Assembly (NCBI RefSeq): GCF_003581645.1
Contig: NZ_QXFK01000019.1
Coordinates: 620,001 to 684,000, forward strand
Direction: 5' to 3'
Length of the DNA stretch: 64,000 nucleotides
DNA from: Pelagerythrobacter aerophilus
GTDB lineage: Bacteria; Pseudomonadota; Alphaproteobacteria; Sphingomonadales; Sphingomonadaceae
Below are positions 51,136-60,382 of this stretch, in pieces (position 1 is the first letter of the stretch; each line of letters begins with the position of its first letter). The position numbers and the translations under genes were made by a program. Below the pieces are notes generated by a model. The model saw nothing but the letters and a program-made list of their open reading frames with translations. It was not told the DNA's origin and made no database searches.

Positions 51136-53273
51136 CGGTCGAGGCCGCCCCGGACGCGGATTTCCGCCCGCACGCCTGGATCGAGGCCTTCCATCTCGTC
51201 GCTCGCCAATACGGGCTGCCGGTATCGGCCGAGACGGCCCGGCTGTCCGATCGCTGGCTGCATACCAAGGGGAATGAGGAGCGTATCCGCATGCTCGCGC
51301 GGCACGCGGGCTTGCAGGTCCACTTCGCCGAACCCGCCTCGCTGTCGTTGACGAGCTGGCGCCTACCGGTCGTCGCACGGATGCGGGACGGCGATCTGGC
51401 CGTGATCACGGCGGTCAGCGCGTCGGGGGAAGTCAGCCTGGCCGTCGCGGGCGAGGCCGGATTGCAGCAGCGCATGGAACTGGCCGAGCTGATCGAGGCC
51501 AGCGAGAGCTTCGTCGTCCCGCGCCCCGCCGGCGCCATCCCGGACGCGCGGGTCGATACCTATATCCGCCCCTACGAGGAGCACTGGCTGCGGCGAATTC
51601 TGCTGAAGGACCGCCGCTCCTACGCCAGCGTCGTCGTCGCATCGCTGGTGACGAACACGCTCGCGCTGGCCGGCGTGCTGTTCTCGATGCAGGTCTACGA
51701 CCGCGTCGTGCCGGCGGGATCGTTCCCGACGCTCTACGTCCTGTTCATCGGCGTGCTGTTCGCGATCGGTTTCAGCTTCCTGCTGACCAAGCTGCGCACC
51801 AATATCATCGACGTGCTGGGCCGGCGGGCGGACCTGCGCATTTCCGATCGGGTGTTCGGCCATGCCTTGCGGGTGCGGAACAGCGACCGTCCCGCCTCCA
51901 CCGGAACGTTCATCGCCCAGCTCCGCGATCTCGAGCAGGTGCGCGAACTGCTCACCTCGACGACGGTGTCCGCCATCGCCGACATTCCGTTCTTCCTCCT
52001 GTTCCTGGCGGCGTTCTGGTTCATCGCCGGGCCGCTCGCCCTGGTCCCGCTCGGCGCGATGCTGCTGCTGCTCGTGCCCGGCTGGCTCGCCCAGCGGAAG
52101 CTGCGTGCCTACGCGACCGAGGCAATGCGCGAGTCCTCCCTGCGCAACGCCATGCTGGTGGAAGCGATCCAGCGGATCGAGGACGTGAAGACGCTCCAGG
52201 CCGAAGACCCGCTGCAGCAGCGGTGGAACCACTTCAACGCCGTGGCGGGCGAGGCGCAGCTCAAACTCCGGGGCCTCACCAACGGGCTGACCGCCTGGGC
52301 GCAGAACGTGCAGAACGCCGTTTACGCCACGATCGTGTTCGTCGGCGCGCCATTAGTGATCGCGGGCGACATGACGACCGGCGCGCTCGTCGGCGCATCG
52401 ATCCTGGGCTCGCGCATGATGGCGCCGATCTCGCAGGTGGCGCAAGTCCTGAACCGGTTGCAGCAGGCGAAAGTCGGCATTCAGGGCGTGGACCAGATCA
52501 TGGCGCTGCCGGTCGACAACCCCGAGCACGGACACCGCCTCCAGATCCCGGCGATACAGGGGAATTTCGGCCTCCGCTCGGCCATCTTCACTTACGGAGA
52601 CGCCAACGCGCCCCCCGCGCTGGCCGTGCCGCAGCTGGACATCGCCGCGGGCGAGAAGATCGCACTGCTCGGCCGCAACGGGGCCGGCAAGTCGACCCTG
52701 CTGCAGGCGCTTTCCGGGCTGCTCCCGCCGATCGCGGGCGAAGTGCTGGTCGACGACCTGGCGCTGCAGCAGATCGATCCGGCCGATGTGCGGCGCGACA
52801 TCGGCCTGCTCAGCCAGAACAGCCGCTTGTTCCACGGGACCTTGCGCGACAACCTGACGATGGGTGCGCCCAATGCGTCCGACCAACAGATCGCGGCCAT
52901 GCTGGAAATGGTCGGCGCCGACGATTTCGTGCGCCGGACCCAGTCGGGGCTCGACTACATGATCCTCGAAGGCGGTCTGGGCCTCTCGGGCGGACAGACG
53001 CAGGCCCTGCTCCTCGCGCGGCTGTTGCTGCGCGAACCCTCGGTCGTCCTGCTCGATGAGCCCACCGCCGCGATGGACGAGGCGGCCGAGCGGCACTTCA
53101 TCGAACGCTTCGCGGACTGGAGCAAGAGCCGCACCGTGATCATCGCCACGCACCGCATGCGGGTGCTCGAACTCGTCGAGCGGATCGTCGTGATCCACAA
53201 CGGCGCGGTCAAGCTGGACAAACCCAAGCACGCCGCGCTGGCGACGATGCAGGGCAAGGGCAAGGCCGCATGA
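51132..53273 (+). CDS. Type I secretion ABC transporter with C39-like domain (LapB-like)
   Basis: This 713-residue inner-membrane ATPase energises export. Residues 1-130 are a C39 peptidase-like domain without any cysteine, so it cannot cut a leader and probably only binds substrate, as in HlyB. A six-helix membrane domain follows (about 160-440, e.g. VVASLVTNTLALAGVLFSMQ), then the nucleotide-binding domain with Walker A GRNGAGKST, signature LSGGQ, Walker B VVLLDEPT and switch His in ATH. The GTG start overlaps the TolC stop, and its TGA overlaps the HlyD ATG. Confidence 0.93.
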   Translation: MTVEAAPDADFRPHAWIEAFHLVARQYGLPVSAETARLSDRWLHTKGNEERIRMLARHAGLQVHFAEPASLSLTSWRLPVVARMRDGDLAVITAVSASGEVSLAVAGEAGLQQRMELAELIEASESFVVPRPAGAIPDARVDTYIRPYEEHWLRRILLKDRRSYASVVVASLVTNTLALAGVLFSMQVYDRVVPAGSFPTLYVLFIGVLFAIGFSFLLTKLRTNIIDVLGRRADLRISDRVFGHALRVRNSDRPASTGTFIAQLRDLEQVRELLTSTTVSAIADIPFFLLFLAAFWFIAGPLALVPLGAMLLLLVPGWLAQRKLRAYATEAMRESSLRNAMLVEAIQRIEDVKTLQAEDPLQQRWNHFNAVAGEAQLKLRGLTNGLTAWAQNVQNAVYATIVFVGAPLVIAGDMTTGALVGASILGSRMMAPISQVAQVLNRLQQAKVGIQGVDQIMALPVDNPEHGHRLQIPAIQGNFGLRSAIFTYGDANAPPALAVPQLDIAAGEKIALLGRNGAGKSTLLQALSGLLPPIAGEVLVDDLALQQIDPADVRRDIGLLSQNSRLFHGTLRDNLTMGAPNASDQQIAAMLEMVGADDFVRRTQSGLDYMILEGGLGLSGGQTQALLLARLLLREPSVVLLDEPTAAMDEAAERHFIERFADWSKSRTVIIATHRMRVLELVERIVVIHNGAVKLDKPKHAALATMQGKGKAA

Positions 53274-54457
53274 CCGCGCAGGCCGCGAGCGAGGACTGGC
53301 TGTTCGGTGAGGAGACGGATCCCCGCCTGAAGCTCTCCAGCCGCCTGGTCTGGACGCTCGGCGCACTGTTTGCCGCCGCCATCCTCTGGGCATGGTTCGC
53401 CACGCTCGACGAAGTGGCGACCGGCAGCGGCCGGGTTGTGCCGACCATGCGCGAACAGGTCATCGAATCGCTCGAAGGCGGCATCGTCGCGAAGCTGCAC
53501 GTCCAGCAGGACGATCTGGTCGAGGCCGGGCAGATTCTCGCACAGCTCGACCCGACCCAGGCGAGCTCGACCTTCGAGGAAAGCGCCGCGAAGTACCGCG
53601 CGGCGCTTGCGGCGTCGGCCCGGTTGCAGGCGGAAGTCAACCAGACGGCGCTGACCTTTCCCGCCGAGCTCGAGGAGTTTCCGGACCTCAAACAAGCGGA
53701 AACCCGCCTCTACGAAACTCGCCGGCGCAGCCTGAACGAGTCGGTTCGCCTGATCGATCAGTCGATCGCACTGATCCGCCGTGAAGTCGCGATCGGGGAA
53801 TCGCTGATCGAGGTCGGCGCCGCGAGCAACGTTGAGGTGATCCGGCTGCGGCGCCAGCTTTCCGAGCTCGAGCTGAAGAAGGCGGATCTGCGCTCGCAAT
53901 ATCTCGTCGAGGCACGGCAGCAGCTCTCCGAAGCAAACGAGCAAGTGGAGGCTCTCGCTCCGGTCGTGCGCGGGCGTTCCGACACCGTGAGCCGGCTGAC
54001 GCTCCGCTCCCCGGTCAAGGGGATCGTCAAGAGCATCGAGGTTTCGACCGTGGGCGGGGTGATCCCGCCGAACGGGCGGCTGATGGAGATCATTCCGCTG
54101 GAGGACCAGCTCATGATCGAGGCGCGCATGTCGCCGCGCGACATCGCCTTCATCCATCCGGGGCAGAGGGCGACGGTGAAAGTCACCGCCTTCGACTATT
54201 CGATCTACGGCGGCCTCGAAGGCGAAGTCGCGTCAATCTCCCCCGATACCATCCGCGACGAGGTCAATCCCGAAGTCTATTACTACCGCGTCTTCGTCCG
54301 CACGACGTCGAACGCGCTGGTCAACGATGCGGGCGAACGCTTCCCGATCGTCCCGGGCATGATCACCACCGTCGACGTTCACACCGGGCAGAAGACGGTG
54401 CTGCAATACCTGATGAAGCCGATCAACCGGGCACAGGAGGCTCTTCGGGAGAGGTGA
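53270..54457 (+). CDS. HlyD-family periplasmic adaptor of the type I secretion system (LapC-like)
   Basis: This 395-residue membrane-fusion protein has one N-terminal helix (LVWTLGALFAAAILWAWFAT), a biotinyl-lipoyl-like motif (EGGIVAKLHVQQDDLVEAGQ), a long coiled coil (about 110-230) and the HlyD C-terminal RSPVKGIVKSIEVSTVGGVI with PGQRATVKVTAFDYSIYGGL. It links the ABC transporter to the TolC duct. It is coupled by ATGA to the transporter gene and by GTGA to the Mur-ligase fusion gene downstream. Confidence 0.93.
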   Translation: MTAQAASEDWLFGEETDPRLKLSSRLVWTLGALFAAAILWAWFATLDEVATGSGRVVPTMREQVIESLEGGIVAKLHVQQDDLVEAGQILAQLDPTQASSTFEESAAKYRAALAASARLQAEVNQTALTFPAELEEFPDLKQAETRLYETRRRSLNESVRLIDQSIALIRREVAIGESLIEVGAASNVEVIRLRRQLSELELKKADLRSQYLVEARQQLSEANEQVEALAPVVRGRSDTVSRLTLRSPVKGIVKSIEVSTVGGVIPPNGRLMEIIPLEDQLMIEARMSPRDIAFIHPGQRATVKVTAFDYSIYGGLEGEVASISPDTIRDEVNPEVYYYRVFVRTTSNALVNDAGERFPIVPGMITTVDVHTGQKTVLQYLMKPINRAQEALRER

Positions 54458-57400
54458 CGGATCGGCTCGAAACCTGCCTGGAGCGCCTCCGCACCCGTCT
54501 GGGGCAGGTCCCATCCGTGCAGGTCGAAGGCCAGGCGCGCGCGGTCCTGTTCTTCTCTTTCACCGACGGAACCCGGCGAGCGACGACCGTAACCGCGAGC
54601 GGGGACACCGTGGAGGAGGCCTGGCAGGCCGGCGTCGAGCGGATCGCCGCCAGCGGCAGGGCGGTTCGCTGGTTGCGCCTCGACTGGGTCGACGCGGTGG
54701 AGCGCAGGACCTGGGGCGAACTCAAGGCAGCGCTGCGCACCATCAAGCGCAACTATTTCCGCCTCGGCGTCTCGCTCGATCCCGGCTTCGAGCACGCGTT
54801 CCTCGAGACCGAGATCAACGCCAACGCCATGCTCTACGGCGGAAACCGGAACCCGGCGGCCGTCCTCAACGAGAAGAACTTCCGCATCTACGCCGAAAAG
54901 CGCCACCGGCTGGCGGATCTGACGTTCGGCGACGACGATCCGGTCTGGCTGTTCACCACCAGGGGCGCATTCGTCGGCGACGATCTCGCGGTCCACGAGC
55001 TTTCCGGCGCCGGTCTCGACTCCGGGCGGCGTACGATGGGCGCGCTGCAGCCGGAGGATGCGGCACAGCTCGTCCGGTCGGGCAGCGCCTATCTCGCCAC
55101 GCAGGTTCTCGACGACGGGCGCTTCCATTACGGCTGGCATCCGTGCTTCGACCGCCCCATCCGGGCCTACAACACGCTGCGCCATGCGAGCACCGTCTAT
55201 GCCATGCTCGAAGCATGGGAAGTCACCCGCGACGAGGATCTGGAGCAAGCGATCAGCCGCGCCCTCGCCTATTTGACGGGGGAGCTCATTCGAATCGCGC
55301 CACTCCCTTCGGAGGAGAAGGCAGCGTTCCTCGTCGACGTCGGGGACGAGATCAAGCTGGGTGGGAACGCCGTGGCGATCCTTGCGCTGCTCAAGCACCA
55401 TGCACTGACGGGAACCGCCGAAAGCCTCGCGCTCGCCGAGCAGTTGGGTGCGGGAATCCTGCACATGCAGGATCCCGATAACGGATCGTTCTCCCATGTG
55501 CTCGCCTATTCTTCGCTGAACGAGAAGGAGCGCTTCCGGATCATCTACTACGATGGCGAGGCGGCCTTCGCCCTTATGCGCCTCTACGAGGCCACCGGCG
55601 ACGAGCGCTGGTTGTCCGCGGTGGAGAAGGCGTTCGCATACTTCATCGACCAGGAGCACTGGAAGGCACACGACCACTGGCTCAGCTATGCCGTCAATGA
55701 ACTGACCCGCTATCGGCCCGAGGAGCGCTATTTCCGGTTCGGGCTCGACAACTTTCGCACCCATCTCGGCTTCGTCCTCGAACGGATCACGACTTTCCCG
55801 ACGCTGCTGGAGCTGATGACCGCGGCGGAGAGCATGGTCGCCCGGCTGCGCGCCGATCCCGAGCGGCGGCACCTGCTCGACGGGATCGACCTGACGCGCT
55901 TCTACCAGGCGCTCGACTTTCGCGCGCACTATCTGCTCAATGGCCACTTCTGGCCCGAGCTGGCGATGTTCTTCGCCCGGCCGGAGAAGATCGCCGGCAG
56001 CTTCTTCATCCGCCACCACGCCTTCCGCATCCGCATCGACGACGTTGAGCACTACTTGTCGGGCCTGGCCGCCTATCGCCGCTATCTTCTGGCTCGCGAT
56101 GGCGAAGACGCTGCCGCCCACCGTCCTCCGGTGGAGAAGAACCAGCGTCACTGGACCGCGGCGGATGTCGAGAAGGCGACAGGCGGGGAATGGCTGAGGC
56201 GTCCAGAGGCGGACTGGTCGACGAGCGGATTGTGCACCTACCTTCCGGCATTCCGCGATGGAGACATGATCGCGCTGCGCCCGCCCGATGGCCAGCGCGG
56301 TGTCTCGGAACGTCACATTCCCCGCCTGGCGAACCGTGCCGCGGCCTATATCGGCAGCGACCCCGTGCAACTCGAAGACACTGGCGCGCCGGCTCTGCTT
56401 GTGAGCGATGTCGAGGCGGCAATTCTCGACCTCGGCGAATATGCGCGCCGAAAGATGGCTGGAAAGGTCGTCGCCGTCACCGGCAGCGCCGGAAAGACGA
56501 GCACGGTCGCAATGCTGGCGCACGCGATGGAAGGCTACGGCGCAGTCGGGACGACACGCCACAATGCCAACCTGCCGCACGGGATCGCCTGGAATCTCGC
56601 CTCGATCCCGTGGGACGTGCCGCATATCGCTCTGGAGCTGGCGATCGGCCGGATGGCGCAGAATTCACGCCTGACCCGGCCGGACGTGGCAATCTTCACC
56701 AACATCCTGCCCGCGCATCTCGAATACCACCGCGATCTCGCGACGATCGCCCGGCGAAAGAGCGCGATCTTCCAAGGCATGCGCCCCGGCGGGGTGGCGG
56801 TGCTCAACCGCGAGATGGCCGAATGGGCGCGGGTCCACATGGCCGCCCGCAGCCGCGGCCTGCGCGTGATCAACTACGGCCGGGCGGCGGGATGCGAGGT
56901 CAGGCTCGCCGGCTACGATGCATCGTCCCGCGTTGCCGAGGCGTGCATCGGCGGGCGCAGCGTCGCCTTCGCGCTGGGGGCCGCCGGGGAACACATGGCG
57001 CTGAACGCGCTGGCGGTTCTCGCCGCGCTATGGGCGCTCGGCCGCGATCTCGAACCGGCGCTGTCGCGACTGGCGACCTTCGTCCCGCTGGAAGGGCGCG
57101 GCCGGGAATTCGAAGCCGATATCGAGGGGCGGCGGGTGCTCGTCCTCGACGAGGCCTACAATGCCAATCCCGGTTCGATGGAAGCGGCGCTAGCGCTGCT
57201 GGGCACGAAGACAGGGGCCGCACGCCGCATCGCCGTCCTGGGCGAAATGGCCGAGCTCGGTCCCGACGCGGGTTCATACCACACGCAGCTTGCCGCCGCC
57301 GTGGCCCGCCAGCCGATAGACCGGGTCTATGCGCTTGGCCCCCTATACGACGAGTTCTGGTCCAATCTGCCCGAAAAAATCAGGGGAGCCCGACCTTCTT

Positions 57401-57531
57401 CCTTAGAAAAGTTAAGAAGCTGTTTACTATCCGACCTGAAAACTGGGGACGCAATACTTTTCAAAGGTTCACACAGCACTGCTATACATCAACTTGTTTC
57501 TGATATAGAAACGACAGAAGAAAGGAACTGA
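54454..57531 (+). CDS. Helical-toroid / MurF-like ligase fusion protein
   Basis: This is a 1025-residue cytoplasmic protein without signal peptide. Residues 1-190 are an unrecognised domain. About 195-550 is helix-rich with repeated hairpins (SGSAYLATQVLDDGRFHYGW, YNTLRHASTVYAMLEAWEV, YYDGEAAFALMRLYEATGDE) like alpha/alpha-toroid enzymes. About 555-1025 is a complete MurF-like ligase: an N-domain starting WTAADVEKATGGEWL, P-loop VTGSAGKTST, AHLEYHRDLATIARRKSAIF (including the Lys carbamylated in the family), LDEAYNANPGSMEAALALL (the MurF motif) and the C-domain end GDAILFKGSHS. Mur ligases join an amino acid or peptide to a carboxyl with ATP. The GTG start overlaps the HlyD stop, so it belongs to the adhesin secretion operon and may modify the adhesin. 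The last 150 bases are AT-rich with rare codons such as TTA and AGA. Confidence 0.85.
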   Translation: MTDRLETCLERLRTRLGQVPSVQVEGQARAVLFFSFTDGTRRATTVTASGDTVEEAWQAGVERIAASGRAVRWLRLDWVDAVERRTWGELKAALRTIKRNYFRLGVSLDPGFEHAFLETEINANAMLYGGNRNPAAVLNEKNFRIYAEKRHRLADLTFGDDDPVWLFTTRGAFVGDDLAVHELSGAGLDSGRRTMGALQPEDAAQLVRSGSAYLATQVLDDGRFHYGWHPCFDRPIRAYNTLRHASTVYAMLEAWEVTRDEDLEQAISRALAYLTGELIRIAPLPSEEKAAFLVDVGDEIKLGGNAVAILALLKHHALTGTAESLALAEQLGAGILHMQDPDNGSFSHVLAYSSLNEKERFRIIYYDGEAAFALMRLYEATGDERWLSAVEKAFAYFIDQEHWKAHDHWLSYAVNELTRYRPEERYFRFGLDNFRTHLGFVLERITTFPTLLELMTAAESMVARLRADPERRHLLDGIDLTRFYQALDFRAHYLLNGHFWPELAMFFARPEKIAGSFFIRHHAFRIRIDDVEHYLSGLAAYRRYLLARDGEDAAAHRPPVEKNQRHWTAADVEKATGGEWLRRPEADWSTSGLCTYLPAFRDGDMIALRPPDGQRGVSERHIPRLANRAAAYIGSDPVQLEDTGAPALLVSDVEAAILDLGEYARRKMAGKVVAVTGSAGKTSTVAMLAHAMEGYGAVGTTRHNANLPHGIAWNLASIPWDVPHIALELAIGRMAQNSRLTRPDVAIFTNILPAHLEYHRDLATIARRKSAIFQGMRPGGVAVLNREMAEWARVHMAARSRGLRVINYGRAAGCEVRLAGYDASSRVAEACIGGRSVAFALGAAGEHMALNALAVLAALWALGRDLEPALSRLATFVPLEGRGREFEADIEGRRVLVLDEAYNANPGSMEAALALLGTKTGAARRIAVLGEMAELGPDAGSYHTQLAAAVARQPIDRVYALGPLYDEFWSNLPEKIRGARPSSLEKLRSCLLSDLKTGDAILFKGSHSTAIHQLVSDIETTEERN

Positions 57532-57588
57532 CTTCAAGATAAAGCTGAATTGTTAAATATTGTTTCGGAGCATTTGACAAATATCGTC

Positions 57589-58086
57589 ATGAGAAGTTCG
57601 AAGGACAGGATCATCCCGCTTCCCGCGGATCCGTCACCCTCCTCCCGGCGGACGGTCGAATCCCTGGCGCAGGCCGGCCACGGCCGGACGATTCTCGAAC
57701 GGGAGCTCGTCGATTGCGCGCGGCGGCTCATCCGCCTCCGCAAGGAAATGGACCAGCACATTCCGCCCGGTCTGGTGAAGGACTACGCCTGGGACATACT
57801 CCTGGAGTTGTTCGTCAACGGCGAGGAAGGCGGCATCGTTTACGTCAAGCAGCTGATGCTCGTTTCAAGTATAACTCCGACATCGGCGATGCGGCTGATC
57901 GACCGGCTCGAAGACGAAGCGCTGATAGAGCGGCAACCCGATCCGCTCGACCATCGGCGCGTCATCGTCGGCCTCTCCGACCGCGGGCGCAGCGCAATGG
58001 TCACCCTCCTGCGGAAAATTCTGGAGCAGCCGGCCGAGAGCGATACCGCAGCCCGGCCAAAGCCGTTCGTCCCCCGCGGCCGATAG
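57589..58086 (+). CDS. MarR-type winged-helix regulator
   Basis: This 165-residue protein has a MarR-like core: helical dimerisation region (ILERELVDCARRLIRLRKEM), winged helix (GGIVYVKQLMLVSSITPTSA, MRLIDRLEDEALIERQPDP) and wing (DHRRVIVGLSDRGRSAM). It follows the ligase fusion gene by 57 AT-rich bases and probably belongs to or controls this gene group; the inverted repeat at 44650-44671 is a possible target. The ATG at 57589 lacks a clear ribosome-binding site, and a TTG at 57550 is an alternative. Confidence 0.8.
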   Translation: MRSSKDRIIPLPADPSPSSRRTVESLAQAGHGRTILERELVDCARRLIRLRKEMDQHIPPGLVKDYAWDILLELFVNGEEGGIVYVKQLMLVSSITPTSAMRLIDRLEDEALIERQPDPLDHRRVIVGLSDRGRSAMVTLLRKILEQPAESDTAARPKPFVPRGR

Positions 58087-58095
58087 CGGCTCGGC

Positions 58096-59307
58096 TCAGG
58101 CGAATCCGCTTTCGAGGAAGCGCAGTGCGCAGCCGGCGAGCATGGCGGTCCCCTGCGGCAGTGCGCTTTCGTCGACAGTCATCCGCGGGGAGTGGATGCC
58201 GCAGCACTGGCGCCAGTCCTCCCCCTCGGGCGCGACGCCAAGAAAGAACATGGCGCCCGGGACTTTCTCCAGCACGTAGGCAAAATCCTCCGCGCCCATG
58301 ATCGGCGCCGGCAACTCGCGCCACGAACCTTCGCCCAGCGCCTCGTGAACGACCTCGCGGCCGAGCGCGACCGCGCGTTCGTCGCAGATGGTGACGGGAA
58401 AGCCCTCGGTCACGGTCAGCTCGGCGTCCACCCCATGCACCTGCGCCACGCCGCGCACGACCGCCTCCATCGCCTCGCGCACGGCGGTGCGGTGGCGGGG
58501 CGACAGTGTGCGGATCGTGCCGCGCAGGCTCGCATGATCGGGGATGACGTTGTGCGCGGTGCCGGCCTGGAGCTGAGTCACGGTGACGACCACCGCATCG
58601 GCCGCGTTGAAGCGCCGCGTGACCATCGCCTGCAGCGCGCCTACGATCTCGCATGCGGCGGGCACCGGATCGCGCGCGTCGTGCGGCATTGAGGCATGGC
58701 CGCCCTGCCCAGTCACCAGGACATCGAACTGATCGGCCGCGGCCATCAGCGGCCCCGCACGGCCCGCGAGCACCCCGTAGGGCGCGTTGGGCATGATGTG
58801 GAGCGCGAAGGCCGCTTCCGGCAGCGGGCCGTGCGCGCCGCCGCCGAGCAGCCCGTCCTCCAGCATGAAGCGCGCGCCGTGGAAGCCTTCCTCGCCGGGC
58901 TGGAACATGAACAGCACTTCGCCGGCCAGTTCGCCCTGCCGGGCCGCGAGCAGCTCCGCAGCGCCGGCGAGCATCGCGGTGTGCGTATCATGTCCGCAGG
59001 CGTGCATCCGCCCCTCGATGGTGGAGGCGAAGTCGAGCCCTGTCTCCTCGCGCATCGGCAGTGCGTCCATGTCGCCGCGCAGCAGGACACGCCGCCCCGG
59101 TCGTGCACCCTTGAGCACCGCGACCTGGCCGGTCGTCGACGAACCTTCACGCCATTCGAGCGGCAGATGCGCAAGCGCGGCGCGCACTTTCGCCATCGTC
59201 ATCGGGGTGTGAAGCCCGAGCTCTGGTTCGGCATGGATCGCGCGGCGCAGGGTGACAATGCGGTCGGACAGCGCGCGGGCGGAGTCGAGCAGATCGGGAT
59301 GGAGCAT
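58096..59307 (-). CDS. M20 family amidohydrolase (hippurate hydrolase-like)
   Basis: This 403-residue metallo-amidohydrolase has the M20D features: RRAIHAEPELGLHT, LLRGDMDALPMREETG, HACGHDTHTAMLAGAAELL, MFQPGEEGFHGA, a lid domain with GQGGHASMPHDARDPV, and the C-terminal GAEDFAYVLEKVPGAMFFLG. It cleaves N-acyl amino acids or similar amides, probably in the cytoplasm; the substrate is unknown. It converges on the MarR gene with a nine-base gap, so the adhesin group ends here. Confidence 0.92.
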   Translation of the reverse strand: MLHPDLLDSARALSDRIVTLRRAIHAEPELGLHTPMTMAKVRAALAHLPLEWREGSSTTGQVAVLKGARPGRRVLLRGDMDALPMREETGLDFASTIEGRMHACGHDTHTAMLAGAAELLAARQGELAGEVLFMFQPGEEGFHGARFMLEDGLLGGGAHGPLPEAAFALHIMPNAPYGVLAGRAGPLMAAADQFDVLVTGQGGHASMPHDARDPVPAACEIVGALQAMVTRRFNAADAVVVTVTQLQAGTAHNVIPDHASLRGTIRTLSPRHRTAVREAMEAVVRGVAQVHGVDAELTVTEGFPVTICDERAVALGREVVHEALGEGSWRELPAPIMGAEDFAYVLEKVPGAMFFLGVAPEGEDWRQCCGIHSPRMTVDESALPQGTAMLAGCALRFLESGFA

Positions 59308-59389
59308 GGGCCGAGGTTACAGGACCGGACCGGGCCGGCGAAGCGAAAATGTCTAGGTCCGCACCCCACTCTCCGGCTAAGGCGCCCTC

Positions 59390-60382
59390 ATGACTCCCGC
59401 CGACGCCAATCTGCCCGTGCCCGAGGTGCGGATCGCCACCGCAGGGCCGTCGGTGGGCGTGATCTACAACCCGCGCAGCCACCGCAACAAGGGTCAGGAC
59501 CTCTATCTCGGGGTGAAGGCCAACATCTTCGTCGCCCAGCCGCCCGACACCGCCCGTCTGAAGGAGGAGCTGGCCCGCTTCGCCGCGCGCGGGATCGACT
59601 ATCTGGTCATCAACGGCGGGGACGGCACTGTGCGCGACGTGCTCTCGGCCGGGCTCGACGTGTTCGGCGATGCCTGGCCCGACGTCGCCGTTCTGCCCAA
59701 GGGCAAGACGAACGCCCTCAACGTCGATCTCGGCGCACCGCCGGCATGGACGATCGGCGCGGCGATCGGGGCCTATGCCTCGGGCCGCCGCGTGGTCCGC
59801 CGGCCGGTTCGGGTCGATGCGCTCGATCGGGCGGCAGCGCCGATGCTCGGCTTCATCTTCGGTGCCGGCGCCTATACGCTCGGCATCCGTGCCGGGCAGG
59901 ACGCCCACCGGCTGGGTGCGTTCGACAGCCTCGCGGTGGGAGTCACGGCGGGGTGGGGCATTCTCCAGGCCCTGCTCGGCAGCGATCGCAACCGCTGGCG
60001 CCGCGGCGTTCCGATGGAACTGACAATCGGCCCCGAAGGCCGCGCACTGCCGCACGTTCCTGCCGGCGACCCGGCACGGCGCCATTTCCTTCTCGCCTCG
60101 ACGCTCGAGAGGTTCCCCGCCGGCCTCAATCCCTTTGGCGAGCCGCGCGAAGGGCTCAAGCTCGCGGTCCTCGACCATCCCGCGCGAGGCCTGCTGCTGC
60201 AAATGCCGGCGATCGTCCGCGGGCACGGATCCGAGCGTCTGCGCGAGCAAGGCTTCCACCGCGTCGCCGCTGACCCGATCGAGATCGCGGTTGACGACGA
60301 GATCATCCTCGACGGCGAGGCCTTCCCCGCCGGGCGCTACCGGCTGACGAGCGGCCCCGAGCTGCGCTTCGTGGTACCGTGA
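59390..60382 (+). CDS. Diacylglycerol kinase-family lipid kinase (second copy)
   Basis: This 330-residue protein has the lipid-kinase catalytic motifs VGVIYNPRSHRNKG, VINGGDGTVRDVL and LPKGKTNALNVDLGAP. It is distinct from the copy at 5560. It overlaps by four bases (GTGA) a gene for a nucleotidyltransferase-like protein, suggesting a two-step lipid head-group pathway such as phosphorylation then cytidylylation, which is inference. The ATG at 59390 is the first start in frame. Confidence 0.85.
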   Translation: MTPADANLPVPEVRIATAGPSVGVIYNPRSHRNKGQDLYLGVKANIFVAQPPDTARLKEELARFAARGIDYLVINGGDGTVRDVLSAGLDVFGDAWPDVAVLPKGKTNALNVDLGAPPAWTIGAAIGAYASGRRVVRRPVRVDALDRAAAPMLGFIFGAGAYTLGIRAGQDAHRLGAFDSLAVGVTAGWGILQALLGSDRNRWRRGVPMELTIGPEGRALPHVPAGDPARRHFLLASTLERFPAGLNPFGEPREGLKLAVLDHPARGLLLQMPAIVRGHGSERLREQGFHRVAADPIEIAVDDEIILDGEAFPAGRYRLTSGPELRFVVP

